Shown: positions 48,401 to 55,117 of the stretch, in pieces | How positions within the stretch are numbered: position 1 is the first letter of the stretch | How the letters are laid out: every line of letters starts with the position of its first letter | Origin: Planctomycetia bacterium | GTDB taxonomy: Bacteria; Planctomycetota; Phycisphaerae; UBA1845; Fen-1342 | Direction: 5' to 3' | Length of the DNA: 64,000 nt | Assembly: GCA_015709575.1 (NCBI GenBank) | Contig: CP054190.1 | Location: 1,858,616 to 1,922,615 of the forward strand | Notes under the pieces: model-generated | The model's database searches: none | What the model was told of the DNA's origin: nothing | Seen by the model: the letters and a program-made list of their open reading frames with translations, nothing else | Translations under genes and position numbers: made by a program

Positions 48401-49782
48401 ATCAGTGGCGGCGCGACGGCTTCGACATGCCCGGCGCGACCGGCTCTTCCTTCACCATCAACAACGCGCTGCAGATCGACGCCGGCTCGTACTCATGCCG
48501 CGTGACGAACCCCTGCGGAAATCGCATCAGCAACACCGCCGTGGTGAGCATCGGTGCGGGCGGCCCGGTCATCAACACGCAACCGTCCAACACGTCGGCG
48601 TGCATCGGCGGACAGGCTTCGTTCACCGTCGCCGCCACCGGTTCGGGCACGCTGTCCTACCAGTGGCGACGGAACTCGAACAATATCAACGGCGCGACCA
48701 ACGCCACGCTGACGATCAACCCGGTCACGGCTCCGGACGGCGCCACCTACGACTGCATCGTCACGGATTCGTGCGGGTCGACCCCCAGCAACACCGCGGC
48801 GCTTTCGATCGGCGGTGTGCCGCCGCAGATCACGCTGCACCCCGTCAGCCAGTCTTCGTGTGCCGGGCAGCCGGTGACGTTCACGGTGGCGGCGAACGGG
48901 AACGGCGTGCTCAGCTACGTTTGGAGAAAGGGCGCGACCCCGATCCCGGGCGCGACGAACAACTCATACACGATTCCGTCCGTCGCCGCCGGTGACGTGG
49001 GCAGCTACGACTGCGTCGTGACGGACAACTGCGGCAGCTCCACCAGCGATGCCGCTTCACTGACGGTGAGTGGCGGCGGGCCGACGATCACGCAGCAGCC
49101 GCAGAACACGACCGCTTGCATCGGCTCGGGCACCGCGTTCACAACCGCCGCGGTCGGCAGCGGGACGGTGACGTACCAGTGGCGCAAGGGCGGTGGGAAC
49201 ATCCCCGGCGCCAACAGCCCGACCCTGACAATCAACAACGTGCAGGCCGGCGACGCGGGCAACTATGACTGTGTCGTCAGCGACAATTGCGGAACGGCCT
49301 TCACCAACGCCGCATCGCTGACCATCGGCAGCGGCGGTCCGACGATCACGCAGCAGCCGCAGACCGGTTATGGCTGCGTCGGCGGCGACTTCACCTTCAC
49401 CATTATGGCACAGGGAACGGATCTCGCGTACCTGTGGCGACGCGGGTTGACAGTCATCCCCGGCGCGAACGGCCCATCTTTGACGCTGACGGAGCTGACG
49501 TCGCAGGCCAACGGCAGTTATGTGTGCGTCGTGTCGAATTCGTGCGGCACCTCAATCAGCAACCCGGCCACGCTTACTGTGACGGTGCGCGGCGACGCGG
49601 ATTGCTCCGGGGTGCTGACGAACTTCGACATTGACCCGTTCGTGCTGCACCTGATCTTCGGCCAGGCGGCATGGGAGGCGATCTACCCGTGCGACTTCCA
49701 TTGCGCGAACGACATTGACCGCAACGGCGCGGTGACGAATTTCGACATCGATCCGTTCGTGGAACTGCTGGTCGCGGATTGA
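45412..49782 (+). CDS. Giant exported kelch-repeat/Ig-like protein with dockerin-like tail
   Basis: 1,456 aa from the ATG at 45412, after a GGAAGGAA purine run. Signal peptide ends TALA (about 44). Residues about 50-625 hold twelve kelch-type repeats (consensus G.R..HAMAYD..R..VVLFGG..G....DTWEWNG..W), enough for two six-bladed propellers. Nine Ig-like domains follow (about 628-1390), each with C.G, YQWR and xCG. The C-terminal about 65 residues carry GDADCSGVLTNFDIDPFV and NDIDRNGAVTNFDIDPFV, the same calcium-loop tail as the metalloprotease and the HAF proteins. Predicted role: surface adhesin or carbohydrate/protein-binding stalk. No catalytic motif seen. Kelch propellers occur in galactose-oxidase-like enzymes, but no oxidase residues are evident. 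A hairpin follows. Confidence 0.9.
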   Translation: MRTISARRSGGDFVAGTAFPLRAGLRSLAAILVLTTGLHTALAQCTASWSGATPTARYGHSMAYDSARAVTVIFGGSDGNLRFRETWEWNGTVRTLRNNSGPAERESASMAYDPVRGVTVMFGGFNGSALNDTWEWNGSTWIQRVITGPGARYGHAMVFNAARGTVMLFGGYDGANYKSDTWEYNGTSWVQIAAPGPSGRRYHAMAYDSNRQRVVLHGGDNGAYSRETWELAGLSWQLMANNAPALIANAALAYDAESQVVVFFGGYNGSYNGETWSWNGSAWSLRSTTGPTARALHAMAYDASRDRVVAYGGQKASGNDGELWEWNQNASSWTLRTSGGPSPRYWHAMAYDVARQQAVLFGGQDGFGISGETWTLDSANWTQHVAAGPTPRYWHAQAYDIARSVTVLFGGNTGARNGETWEWNGTSWTQRMVSGPSGRDGHAMAYDAARNRVVLFGGRDVANQTKQDTWEWDGTTWTLRSNTGPTARYWHAMAYDSNRQRIVLFGGIDSIGLKKDIWEWDGTIWTLRTAPGGPTARSGAVLVYDANRGRAVVHGGYDGLPAADTWEINLGANPAGWISQPPGGPSPRQRHAGCFALNRSAVVVFGGTLTGAGQLGDSWQYGASGGFPSITSQPQALTRCLGQSASFSVTASGTGLSYQWRKNSTNIGGATSATFNIAAVTAADAANYDVVVTNACGSVSSAIVALTVSSAPTVSSHPQSITRCVGVSASFSVTASGAGLSYQWRKGTTPIGGATASTFDIPSVTAGDAGNYDCVITSSCGNVTSNAATLTVQSPPTINTHPQAVTICEGQDTLFSVSATGDGQLTYQWRRNSTPLLNANSPSFEVALASPSDAGTYDCVVTNGCGSVTSNGALLTISAGPQISQQPAAASRCVGQSVTFNVTASGAPPITYQWRKGTTPINGATASSLTLNGLGLSDAGVYDVVVTTPCGAVTSQTAALAVNDGPTITQHPATQTVCVGGTVLLSVTAVGDAPITYQWRRDGFDMPGATGSSFTINNALQIDAGSYSCRVTNPCGNRISNTAVVSIGAGGPVINTQPSNTSACIGGQASFTVAATGSGTLSYQWRRNSNNINGATNATLTINPVTAPDGATYDCIVTDSCGSTPSNTAALSIGGVPPQITLHPVSQSSCAGQPVTFTVAANGNGVLSYVWRKGATPIPGATNNSYTIPSVAAGDVGSYDCVVTDNCGSSTSDAASLTVSGGGPTITQQPQNTTACIGSGTAFTTAAVGSGTVTYQWRKGGGNIPGANSPTLTINNVQAGDAGNYDCVVSDNCGTAFTNAASLTIGSGGPTITQQPQTGYGCVGGDFTFTIMAQGTDLAYLWRRGLTVIPGANGPSLTLTELTSQANGSYVCVVSNSCGTSISNPATLTVTVRGDADCSGVLTNFDIDPFVLHLIFGQAAWEAIYPCDFHCANDIDRNGAVTNFDIDPFVELLVAD

Positions 49783-50086
49783 CGCGGCCGGCCCGCTGCG
49801 TCGACATCATCCAGAAGCATTGCGGCACGCCCCAGCGAGATATGGCGCTGGGGCGTGCCGTGCCGTCGTTCCATCCTGATTTCCGGCTTCCCGCCCGACA
49901 TGCCGCCCGGCAAATATCGGCCCGTTCACGCCCAACGACGGGGATGTTCTGCCCCCCCGAGCGCTCCGGACGCCGCACGGAATAACGTCTCAACCCGGCC
50001 GGGACAGGGACGGCGGCGTGTGCCCGACCATCCGGCCAAAACGTCCCATAAGTCGCCGTGAAGCCAACTCTTAGAGGTCCACCCGC
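49783..50086 (+). other. Intergenic region before the DUF1573 gene
   Basis: 304 bp without a supported gene. The main feature is the perfect hairpin at 49824-49859. No clear promoter or consensus ribosome binding site for the next gene is visible. Confidence 0.45.
49824..49859 (+). terminator. Perfect 14-bp hairpin after the kelch-Ig gene
   Basis: GGCACGCCCCAGCG (49824-49837) pairs perfectly with 49846-49859 across an 8-nt loop, 42 bp after the stop codon. No T-run follows; non-canonical terminator likely. Confidence 0.5.
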
Positions 50087-51526
50087 ATGAAATCGCTCAA
50101 AGCTCTTCTCGCGGTCGGCATCGCCGTCGCCGCGGTCGCCACAGCCATTGCACAGGAAGGGGCGGCTCCCAAAGCTCAGCCGACCCCCGAAGCCAAGCCG
50201 GCCCAGCCGGCGCCCCCGCAGCCGGCTCCGCCGCCCGCGCCCGTCGGCCAGCCGCGTCCCGCGCCTGCTCCGGCCGGTCCGGGGGTGATTTCGGCGCCGC
50301 AGGCGCCGGTCGCCCCGGCCGCTCCCGTGGACCCCAACGCGCCGCAGCCGAAGCTCAAGCTCAGCGAGACGGTGTGGGACATGGGCCAGGTCTGGGCCGG
50401 TGAGGCTGTGAAGGGTTCTGTCACGATCACCAACGTCGGCGAAGCGCCGATGAACGTGGACGTTCGCACGTCGTGCGGCTGCACGGCGGCCAAGAAGCCG
50501 AAGAACCCGCTGGGCGCGGGCGAGTCGGACACATTTGAGATTTCGTACAACACCAAGAAGATCGGCCCGGTCAACCAGACCGTGACCGTCATGACCAACG
50601 ATCCCACCCAGCCGCAGGCGATGATCTCGGTCAAGGGCGAGATCAAGGCGCTCTACAAGATCGAGCCGGACCCGGGTCTCACATTCAATCGCCTCGGCAA
50701 GAACTCCGCTGAGGTGCGCGAGGCGATGATCGTCAACCAGTACACCGAGCCGCTGGACCTGAAGGTTCGCGCCGGGCAGGACAATCCCAGCCTGGAAGTG
50801 ACGATCGAGCCGGTCGAGCCGGGCATGAAGTGGAAAGTTACCGCCCGTACGAAGCCGCCGCTGGCGATGGGCGCGCTGCGCGGCGAGTTGATCCTCGACA
50901 CCGGCATTGAGCGAATCAAGGAACTGAACCTGCCGATCATCGGCTTCGTGCAGCCCGCGGTGCAGGTCAGCCCGCCGGTGCTGTACGTTCCGGCGACCGC
51001 GACGACCCGCATGGAGCGCATGGTCCGCGTGACCTATCTGCCGGAGGAGCCGGTCAAGATTCTGAACGTCCGCAGCTCACTGCCGTCGATGACCACCACG
51101 GTGCAGGAGATCAATGCCAGCGCTGCGCCCGGCAACACCGGCGGCGCTTACGAGCTGCGCGTGTCCGTCCCGCCCGCATCGGAGCTGCCTGAGGCCGGCG
51201 CGACGATCGAGATCGAGACCGACGCGAAGGAGCCTGAGCACAAGGTTCTCAAGGTGCAGGTCTCGGCCCGCAAGCCGACGATTCCGGTGCAGGCCAATCC
51301 GCAAGCGCCGGCGGGTGCGCCCGCGCCGGTGCAGGTGAAGGCGGTCGGGTCAAATACCAATACCGCGACGGTTCAGCTTGGCAGCACGCCCGCTGCGGCT
51401 CCGGCCGGCGACGGCGCCGCAAAGCCCGAGGAGAAGAAGCCGCAGGACGCCAAGCCGGAGGAGAAGAAGCCCGCGGCGCCGGCGAACGGCGGGGAGAAGC
51501 CGGCTTCGGCGGACACGCCGAAGTAA
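50087..51526 (+). CDS. Exported DUF1573-domain protein
   Basis: 479 aa. Signal peptide (LKALLAVGIAVAAVATAIAQ), then a Pro/Ala-rich linker (about 25-85). A DUF1573 domain spans about 90-185: VWDMGQVWAGEAVKGSVTITN, DVRTSCGCTAAKKP (the hallmark CGC) and NDPTQPQAMISVKGEI. A second Ig/ASH-like beta domain follows (about 190-390). The tail is Ala/Pro/Lys-rich with EEKKPQDAKPEEKKP repeats. DUF1573 proteins are common in Planctomycetota and Bacteroidetes envelopes; function is not established, though the immunoglobulin-like fold suggests a structural or binding role. Followed by a rhodanese and a MauE-like gene. Confidence 0.88.
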   Translation: MKSLKALLAVGIAVAAVATAIAQEGAAPKAQPTPEAKPAQPAPPQPAPPPAPVGQPRPAPAPAGPGVISAPQAPVAPAAPVDPNAPQPKLKLSETVWDMGQVWAGEAVKGSVTITNVGEAPMNVDVRTSCGCTAAKKPKNPLGAGESDTFEISYNTKKIGPVNQTVTVMTNDPTQPQAMISVKGEIKALYKIEPDPGLTFNRLGKNSAEVREAMIVNQYTEPLDLKVRAGQDNPSLEVTIEPVEPGMKWKVTARTKPPLAMGALRGELILDTGIERIKELNLPIIGFVQPAVQVSPPVLYVPATATTRMERMVRVTYLPEEPVKILNVRSSLPSMTTTVQEINASAAPGNTGGAYELRVSVPPASELPEAGATIEIETDAKEPEHKVLKVQVSARKPTIPVQANPQAPAGAPAPVQVKAVGSNTNTATVQLGSTPAAAPAGDGAAKPEEKKPQDAKPEEKKPAAPANGGEKPASADTPK

Positions 51527-51569
51527 GTTGATGCCGGCGCAGTCGCTTCGGTAGCATTGGTTTTCCTGT

Positions 51570-51608
51570 CGCGCGCCGCAGCGGGCAATGGTCGCGCTGC
51601 GGCGCGCG
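51570..51608 (+). terminator. Perfect 14-bp hairpin between DUF1573 and rhodanese genes
   Basis: CGCGCGCCGCAGCG (51570-51583) pairs perfectly with 51595-51608, 11-nt loop, 43 bp after the stop. No plus-strand T-run. It may separate or attenuate transcription into the rhodanese gene. Confidence 0.45.
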
Positions 51609-51679
51609 GCGTCCTTTCCGTCAGGCGGATCGCCGCTTCGCCGCCACGGCACAATCGACGAGGAGGTTCGCACTTCCCG

Positions 51680-52285
51680 ATGATTCTGCGCATGGTCCTG
51701 ATCGTCGTGATCGCGTCGGCCGCAGCGGCCATCTATCAGCCGCTGGCGCCGCGGATTGGCGGCCGCACCCTCCCGCTCTGGCCTGATGTGCAGGCGCTCA
51801 GCGAAGTGGATCGACTCCGCAACGAGCTGGGCGTCTCGCAGGAAGAGATGATGGAGATGATCGAGTACGGCGCGGTCGTGATCGACGCCCGTCCGGCCGA
51901 GGAATTCGCCAAGGCGCATCTGGACGCGCCATTGATCATCAACATTCCCGAATCGCACAAGGAATCACACGTCCAGAAGCTCGTGCCGGGGTTTCGCTAT
52001 GTGATCTACTGCTCGTCGCTGACCTGCGACGCGGCGGTGCACCTGGTGCAATACCTCGAGCCGTATGCGTTCGGCGAGATGCGCATCTTCAACCCGGGGT
52101 GGGACGGAATCGTCAAGGCCGGGCTGGCGATTACGAGCGGTCCGGAATCCGACCTCACCGGTGGTATGTTTGACCCGGGCGCTGTCCCGTCGTCGGGTGA
52201 AGTCCCGGGTGATGCGCTGCCGCCCGCGGGTGACGCGGGCCAGCCACCAGCCGATGCCTCAGTCGCCGACGGGGAGGCGCCGTGA
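51680..52285 (+). CDS. Membrane-anchored rhodanese-domain protein
   Basis: 201 aa from the ATG at 51680; AGGAGG lies 13 bp upstream, slightly far. One N-terminal membrane helix (MVLIVVIASAAAAIYQ), a linker with VDRLRNELGVSQEEMMEMI, then a rhodanese domain (about 65-165) with VVIDARPAEEFAKAHLDAPL and the active loop YCSSLTCDAA, whose first Cys is the probable catalytic persulfide carrier. Likely handles sulfur or redox chemistry on the outer side of the inner membrane. The C-terminus is Pro/Gly-rich. Its stop overlaps the next start in GTGA, so it is translationally coupled to the MauE/DoxX-like membrane protein. Confidence 0.88.
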   Translation: MILRMVLIVVIASAAAAIYQPLAPRIGGRTLPLWPDVQALSEVDRLRNELGVSQEEMMEMIEYGAVVIDARPAEEFAKAHLDAPLIINIPESHKESHVQKLVPGFRYVIYCSSLTCDAAVHLVQYLEPYAFGEMRIFNPGWDGIVKAGLAITSGPESDLTGGMFDPGAVPSSGEVPGDALPPAGDAGQPPADASVADGEAP

Positions 52286-52863
52286 CGACCCCGCATGCTT
52301 CGGCAGCGACGCATACATTCGAGCACGCTCGGGCGCGCGCGCTGCCGCCGTCGCGGCCGTTCTGGTCCCGGGCTGTTCTCGCGCTGCTGCGGTACTCGCC
52401 GCGGATGATCGTGGCCGGACTGTTTCTGTTGGCCGCAGTGTTGAAAATCATCAACCCGGCGGACTTCGCCAAAGATATCCAGAACTACAAGCTCGTGCCT
52501 GTCAATGCCACGCACTTGCTGGCGATGTTCATTCCGTGGTTCGAGGTCACGACCGCGCTGCTGCTATTCATGGGGCGCTGGGCGGCCGCGGCGCGGCTGT
52601 GGATCGCGATCATGCTGGTTGGGTTCACTCTCGCGAAGTTCACTCTCGTCGCGCGCGGCCTGCCGCTGGAGTGCGGCTGCTTCGGCAAGGGGAACTGGCT
52701 CAGCGACCTGCTGGGCGTACTGAACAAGGGCGAGCGCGGCATCTGGTTCAATTTCGGGCTGATGGCGCTGCTGGTGATCGACTTCTATGTCACGCGCCCG
52801 CGTCGACCCGCGGTCAATCTCGCGCCGCAGGACGCGACCGCGCCGGCCGCACCGCAACGCTGA
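52282..52863 (+). CDS. MauE/DoxX-family redox-associated membrane protein
   Basis: 193 aa from a GTG at 52282. Four membrane helices (IVAGLFLLAAVLKIINPADF, LLAMFIPWFEVTTALLLFMG, LWIAIMLVGFTLAKFTLVA, FGLMALLVIDFYV) with the cysteine motif LECGCFGKGNW between helices 3 and 4, characteristic of MauE/DoxX-like proteins tied to disulfide or thiol redox. Starts inside the stop codon of the rhodanese gene (GTGA), so the two products probably form one membrane redox unit. Inference from context; electron partner unknown. Confidence 0.9.
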   Translation: MTTPHASAATHTFEHARARALPPSRPFWSRAVLALLRYSPRMIVAGLFLLAAVLKIINPADFAKDIQNYKLVPVNATHLLAMFIPWFEVTTALLLFMGRWAAAARLWIAIMLVGFTLAKFTLVARGLPLECGCFGKGNWLSDLLGVLNKGERGIWFNFGLMALLVIDFYVTRPRRPAVNLAPQDATAPAAPQR

Positions 52864-52880
52864 AGCGGCCGCGAGCGGGG

Positions 52881-53567
52881 CTACTCAGCACACCAGTCAT
52901 GGCCGACGGTGTTCCGGGATTGGACGGTCATGAACAGCGCCGGCACGCCGCTGCCCTGCACGTCCTCAAACGCGACCTCCATGCTGCCGTCACGGCTGGG
53001 GCCGAATGCGCCCGTGCCGGCGCCGCCCTCCGCCGCGAAGACCATGAAGTGCAGGTGCGGTGCGAGCGAGATGCCGGTGTTGCCGGAGCGGCCGATCACG
53101 TCGCCGCGCGCGACGCGCTGCCCGACCGTGACGCAGCTTCCGAACTGAACCAGGTGCCAGTACGCCGCCGCCGTGCCGTCGGAATGGCGGATGCGCACGA
53201 AGTTCCCGCAGCAGCGCTCTTCGTCGAACGGGCAGTTGACGTTCGGGCAGTCGTCGCGAATCCGGTCCACGACGCCGCTGCGCGCCGCCAGGATCCGCGT
53301 GCCCACCGGCATGGCGAAGTCGATCGCGTATTTTCGCAGATGGCTGCCCTGCCCGGCGATTCCCCAGTTCCCCTGCGGCACGATCGTGGCAAAGCCCGCC
53401 TCAAACGGCAGGTAGTACAGGCCGTCATCCTCCGGCGGCGCAGGCTGGCGCGGCGGCTGCACCGCCAGGTTACAGCCGGGCAGCGCCGCAACGACGGCCC
53501 AGAGCACGGCCGCCATGCCCGCTCCGGCGACTTGCGCACGCCCGCGTCTTTGATCGATCCTCGCCAT
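52881..53567 (-). CDS. M23-like (LytM) lipoprotein
   Basis: 228 aa from the ATG at 53567. Signal peptide with lipobox VVAALPGC. A LytM/M23 fold follows (about 60-200): [60 protein letters not shown] and LAPHLHFMVF. M23 enzymes cut peptidoglycan peptides. The zinc triad is only partly canonical: HLH is present, but the usual HxxxD reads KYAID, with a His three residues before that Lys. It may be a degenerate regulator (LytM factor) or use shifted ligands. Four extra cysteines (CPNVNCPFDEERCC) suggest disulfides. Lies 32 bp downstream of gatB on the same strand. Confidence 0.83.
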   Translation of the reverse strand: MARIDQRRGRAQVAGAGMAAVLWAVVAALPGCNLAVQPPRQPAPPEDDGLYYLPFEAGFATIVPQGNWGIAGQGSHLRKYAIDFAMPVGTRILAARSGVVDRIRDDCPNVNCPFDEERCCGNFVRIRHSDGTAAAYWHLVQFGSCVTVGQRVARGDVIGRSGNTGISLAPHLHFMVFAAEGGAGTGAFGPSRDGSMEVAFEDVQGSGVPALFMTVQSRNTVGHDWCAE

Positions 53568-53599
53568 TCCGCGCTCCGTGAGTTCCGTGGTTGGCCCGG

Positions 53600-55084
53600 T
53601 CACTCCGGGCGCCGCAGCCGGGCATCCAGCAGTTCGCCGACGATCCGCGGATCCGCCTTGCCGCCCGAGAGTTTCATCACCTGCCCGACCAGGAAGCCTC
53701 GCGCCGCCGCCAGTTTTTTGGGATTCTCGCGGGCGTCGTGAACCGCCTGCGCATTGGCCGCCAGCGCCTGTTCAACCCATCCCGCGATCGCGCTGCTGTC
53801 GCGCGTCTGCAACAGACCGAGTCGCTCGGCCAGCGTGCGCGGCGGCGCCTCATCCGTGAGCATCGCCTCGGCGATCTGCGCCGCGGCCGTGGCGTTCACA
53901 GCGCCGTCGTGCTGCAACTTCGCCAGTTCCGCGATGCGCTCGCCCGACACGCCCAGCCCGGCGATCGTCGTTTCGCGGGCGTTGGCGTGCATCAGCCAGA
54001 AGCTCAGGAAGTGCCGCCCGAGGATCGACGGCTCGCCGCCCAGGTCTTTCGCCTGGTCCAGCAGGTCCGCCGACGCGCGGTCGTCCGCCAGCGCCGGTGC
54101 GTCGCGCGGCGGGAGCTTGTATTCGGCGACGAAACGCGCCGTCCGCGGGATCGGCAGCTCCGGCATCTCCTCGCGCATCCGCTCCACCCGCTCGCGCGCG
54201 ATCGGCAGGGGGGTCAGGTCCGGATCCGGGAAGTAGCGGTAGTCGTCCGCTTCTTCCTTCTCGCGCTGCGGTACCGTCACGCCGCGCAGATCGTCCCACC
54301 CGCGGTTCGACTTGTTCCCCGGCCGCAGCGTGCGCCCGTCCTCGCGCCAGCGGCGGAGCTGATCGGCCAGCTCGAATTCCACCGCGTCGTGCAGCGCGCG
54401 AAACGAGTTGAGGTTCTTGACCTCGACGATCGGCGTCACGGCGACGCGGTCGCCTTCGGCGATGCGCAGGTTGATGTTCGGCTCAAAGCGCATCTGCCCC
54501 TGCTGCATGTTCGCTTCACTGACGCCCAGGTACCGCACGATCCGCTGAAGCTGCACGGCGAATTCGCGCACCTCCGCGGCGCTCCGGAAGTCCGGCTCGG
54601 TCACGATTTCCAGCAACGGTGTGCCAGCGCGGTTCAGGTCGACCAGCGTCCGGCCCGGCAGGTCATGCGTGTTCTTGCCGGCGTCCTCTTCGAGGTGCGC
54701 GCGACGGATGCGGATGCGCCGGTGTACCTCGCTCACCTCAAACTCAACCACGCCGTCAAACGCGATCGGCAGATCGTATTGGGAAATCTGGTAGTTCTTG
54801 GGCAGGTCGGGGTAGTTGTAGCTCTTGCGGTCCCAGCGCGTTTCCTCGGAAATGCGGCAATTCAGCGCCAGCCCCGCCCGGATCGCCAGTTCCACGGCGC
54901 GCTCATTGATCACCGGCAGCGACCCTGGCAGCCCCAGGCACACCGGGCAAACGTGCGTGTTCGGCTCGGCGCCATAGACCAGCGCGCAGCCGCAGAACAT
55001 CTTGGTCCGCGTCGCGAGCTGCACGTGGATTTCCAGCCCGATGATCGACTCGCAGCGCGCTTCCGCGGTCTGTGTCACTCTCAC
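53600..55084 (-). CDS. gatB: Asp-tRNA(Asn)/Glu-tRNA(Gln) amidotransferase subunit B
   Basis: 494 aa, normal length. With GatA and GatC it converts misacylated Glu-tRNA(Gln) or Asp-tRNA(Asn) to the correct amide form. Seen: IIGLEIHVQLATRTKMFCGC, NTHVCPVCLGLPGSLPVIN (zinc cysteines), RKSYNYPDLPKNYQISQYDLPI, IRRAHLEEDAGK, LVDLNRAGTPLLEIVTEPD, and the C-terminal YqeY-like domain ending LVGQVMKLSGGKADPRIVGELL. gatA and gatC are not nearby. 33 bp after the FHA-phosphatase gene. Confidence 0.97.
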   Translation of the reverse strand: MRVTQTAEARCESIIGLEIHVQLATRTKMFCGCALVYGAEPNTHVCPVCLGLPGSLPVINERAVELAIRAGLALNCRISEETRWDRKSYNYPDLPKNYQISQYDLPIAFDGVVEFEVSEVHRRIRIRRAHLEEDAGKNTHDLPGRTLVDLNRAGTPLLEIVTEPDFRSAAEVREFAVQLQRIVRYLGVSEANMQQGQMRFEPNINLRIAEGDRVAVTPIVEVKNLNSFRALHDAVEFELADQLRRWREDGRTLRPGNKSNRGWDDLRGVTVPQREKEEADDYRYFPDPDLTPLPIARERVERMREEMPELPIPRTARFVAEYKLPPRDAPALADDRASADLLDQAKDLGGEPSILGRHFLSFWLMHANARETTIAGLGVSGERIAELAKLQHDGAVNATAAAQIAEAMLTDEAPPRTLAERLGLLQTRDSSAIAGWVEQALAANAQAVHDARENPKKLAAARGFLVGQVMKLSGGKADPRIVGELLDARLRRPE

Positions 55085-55117
55085 ACCCTCCCGGTTGCGA
55101 GGCCAACCTCGCAGTCG

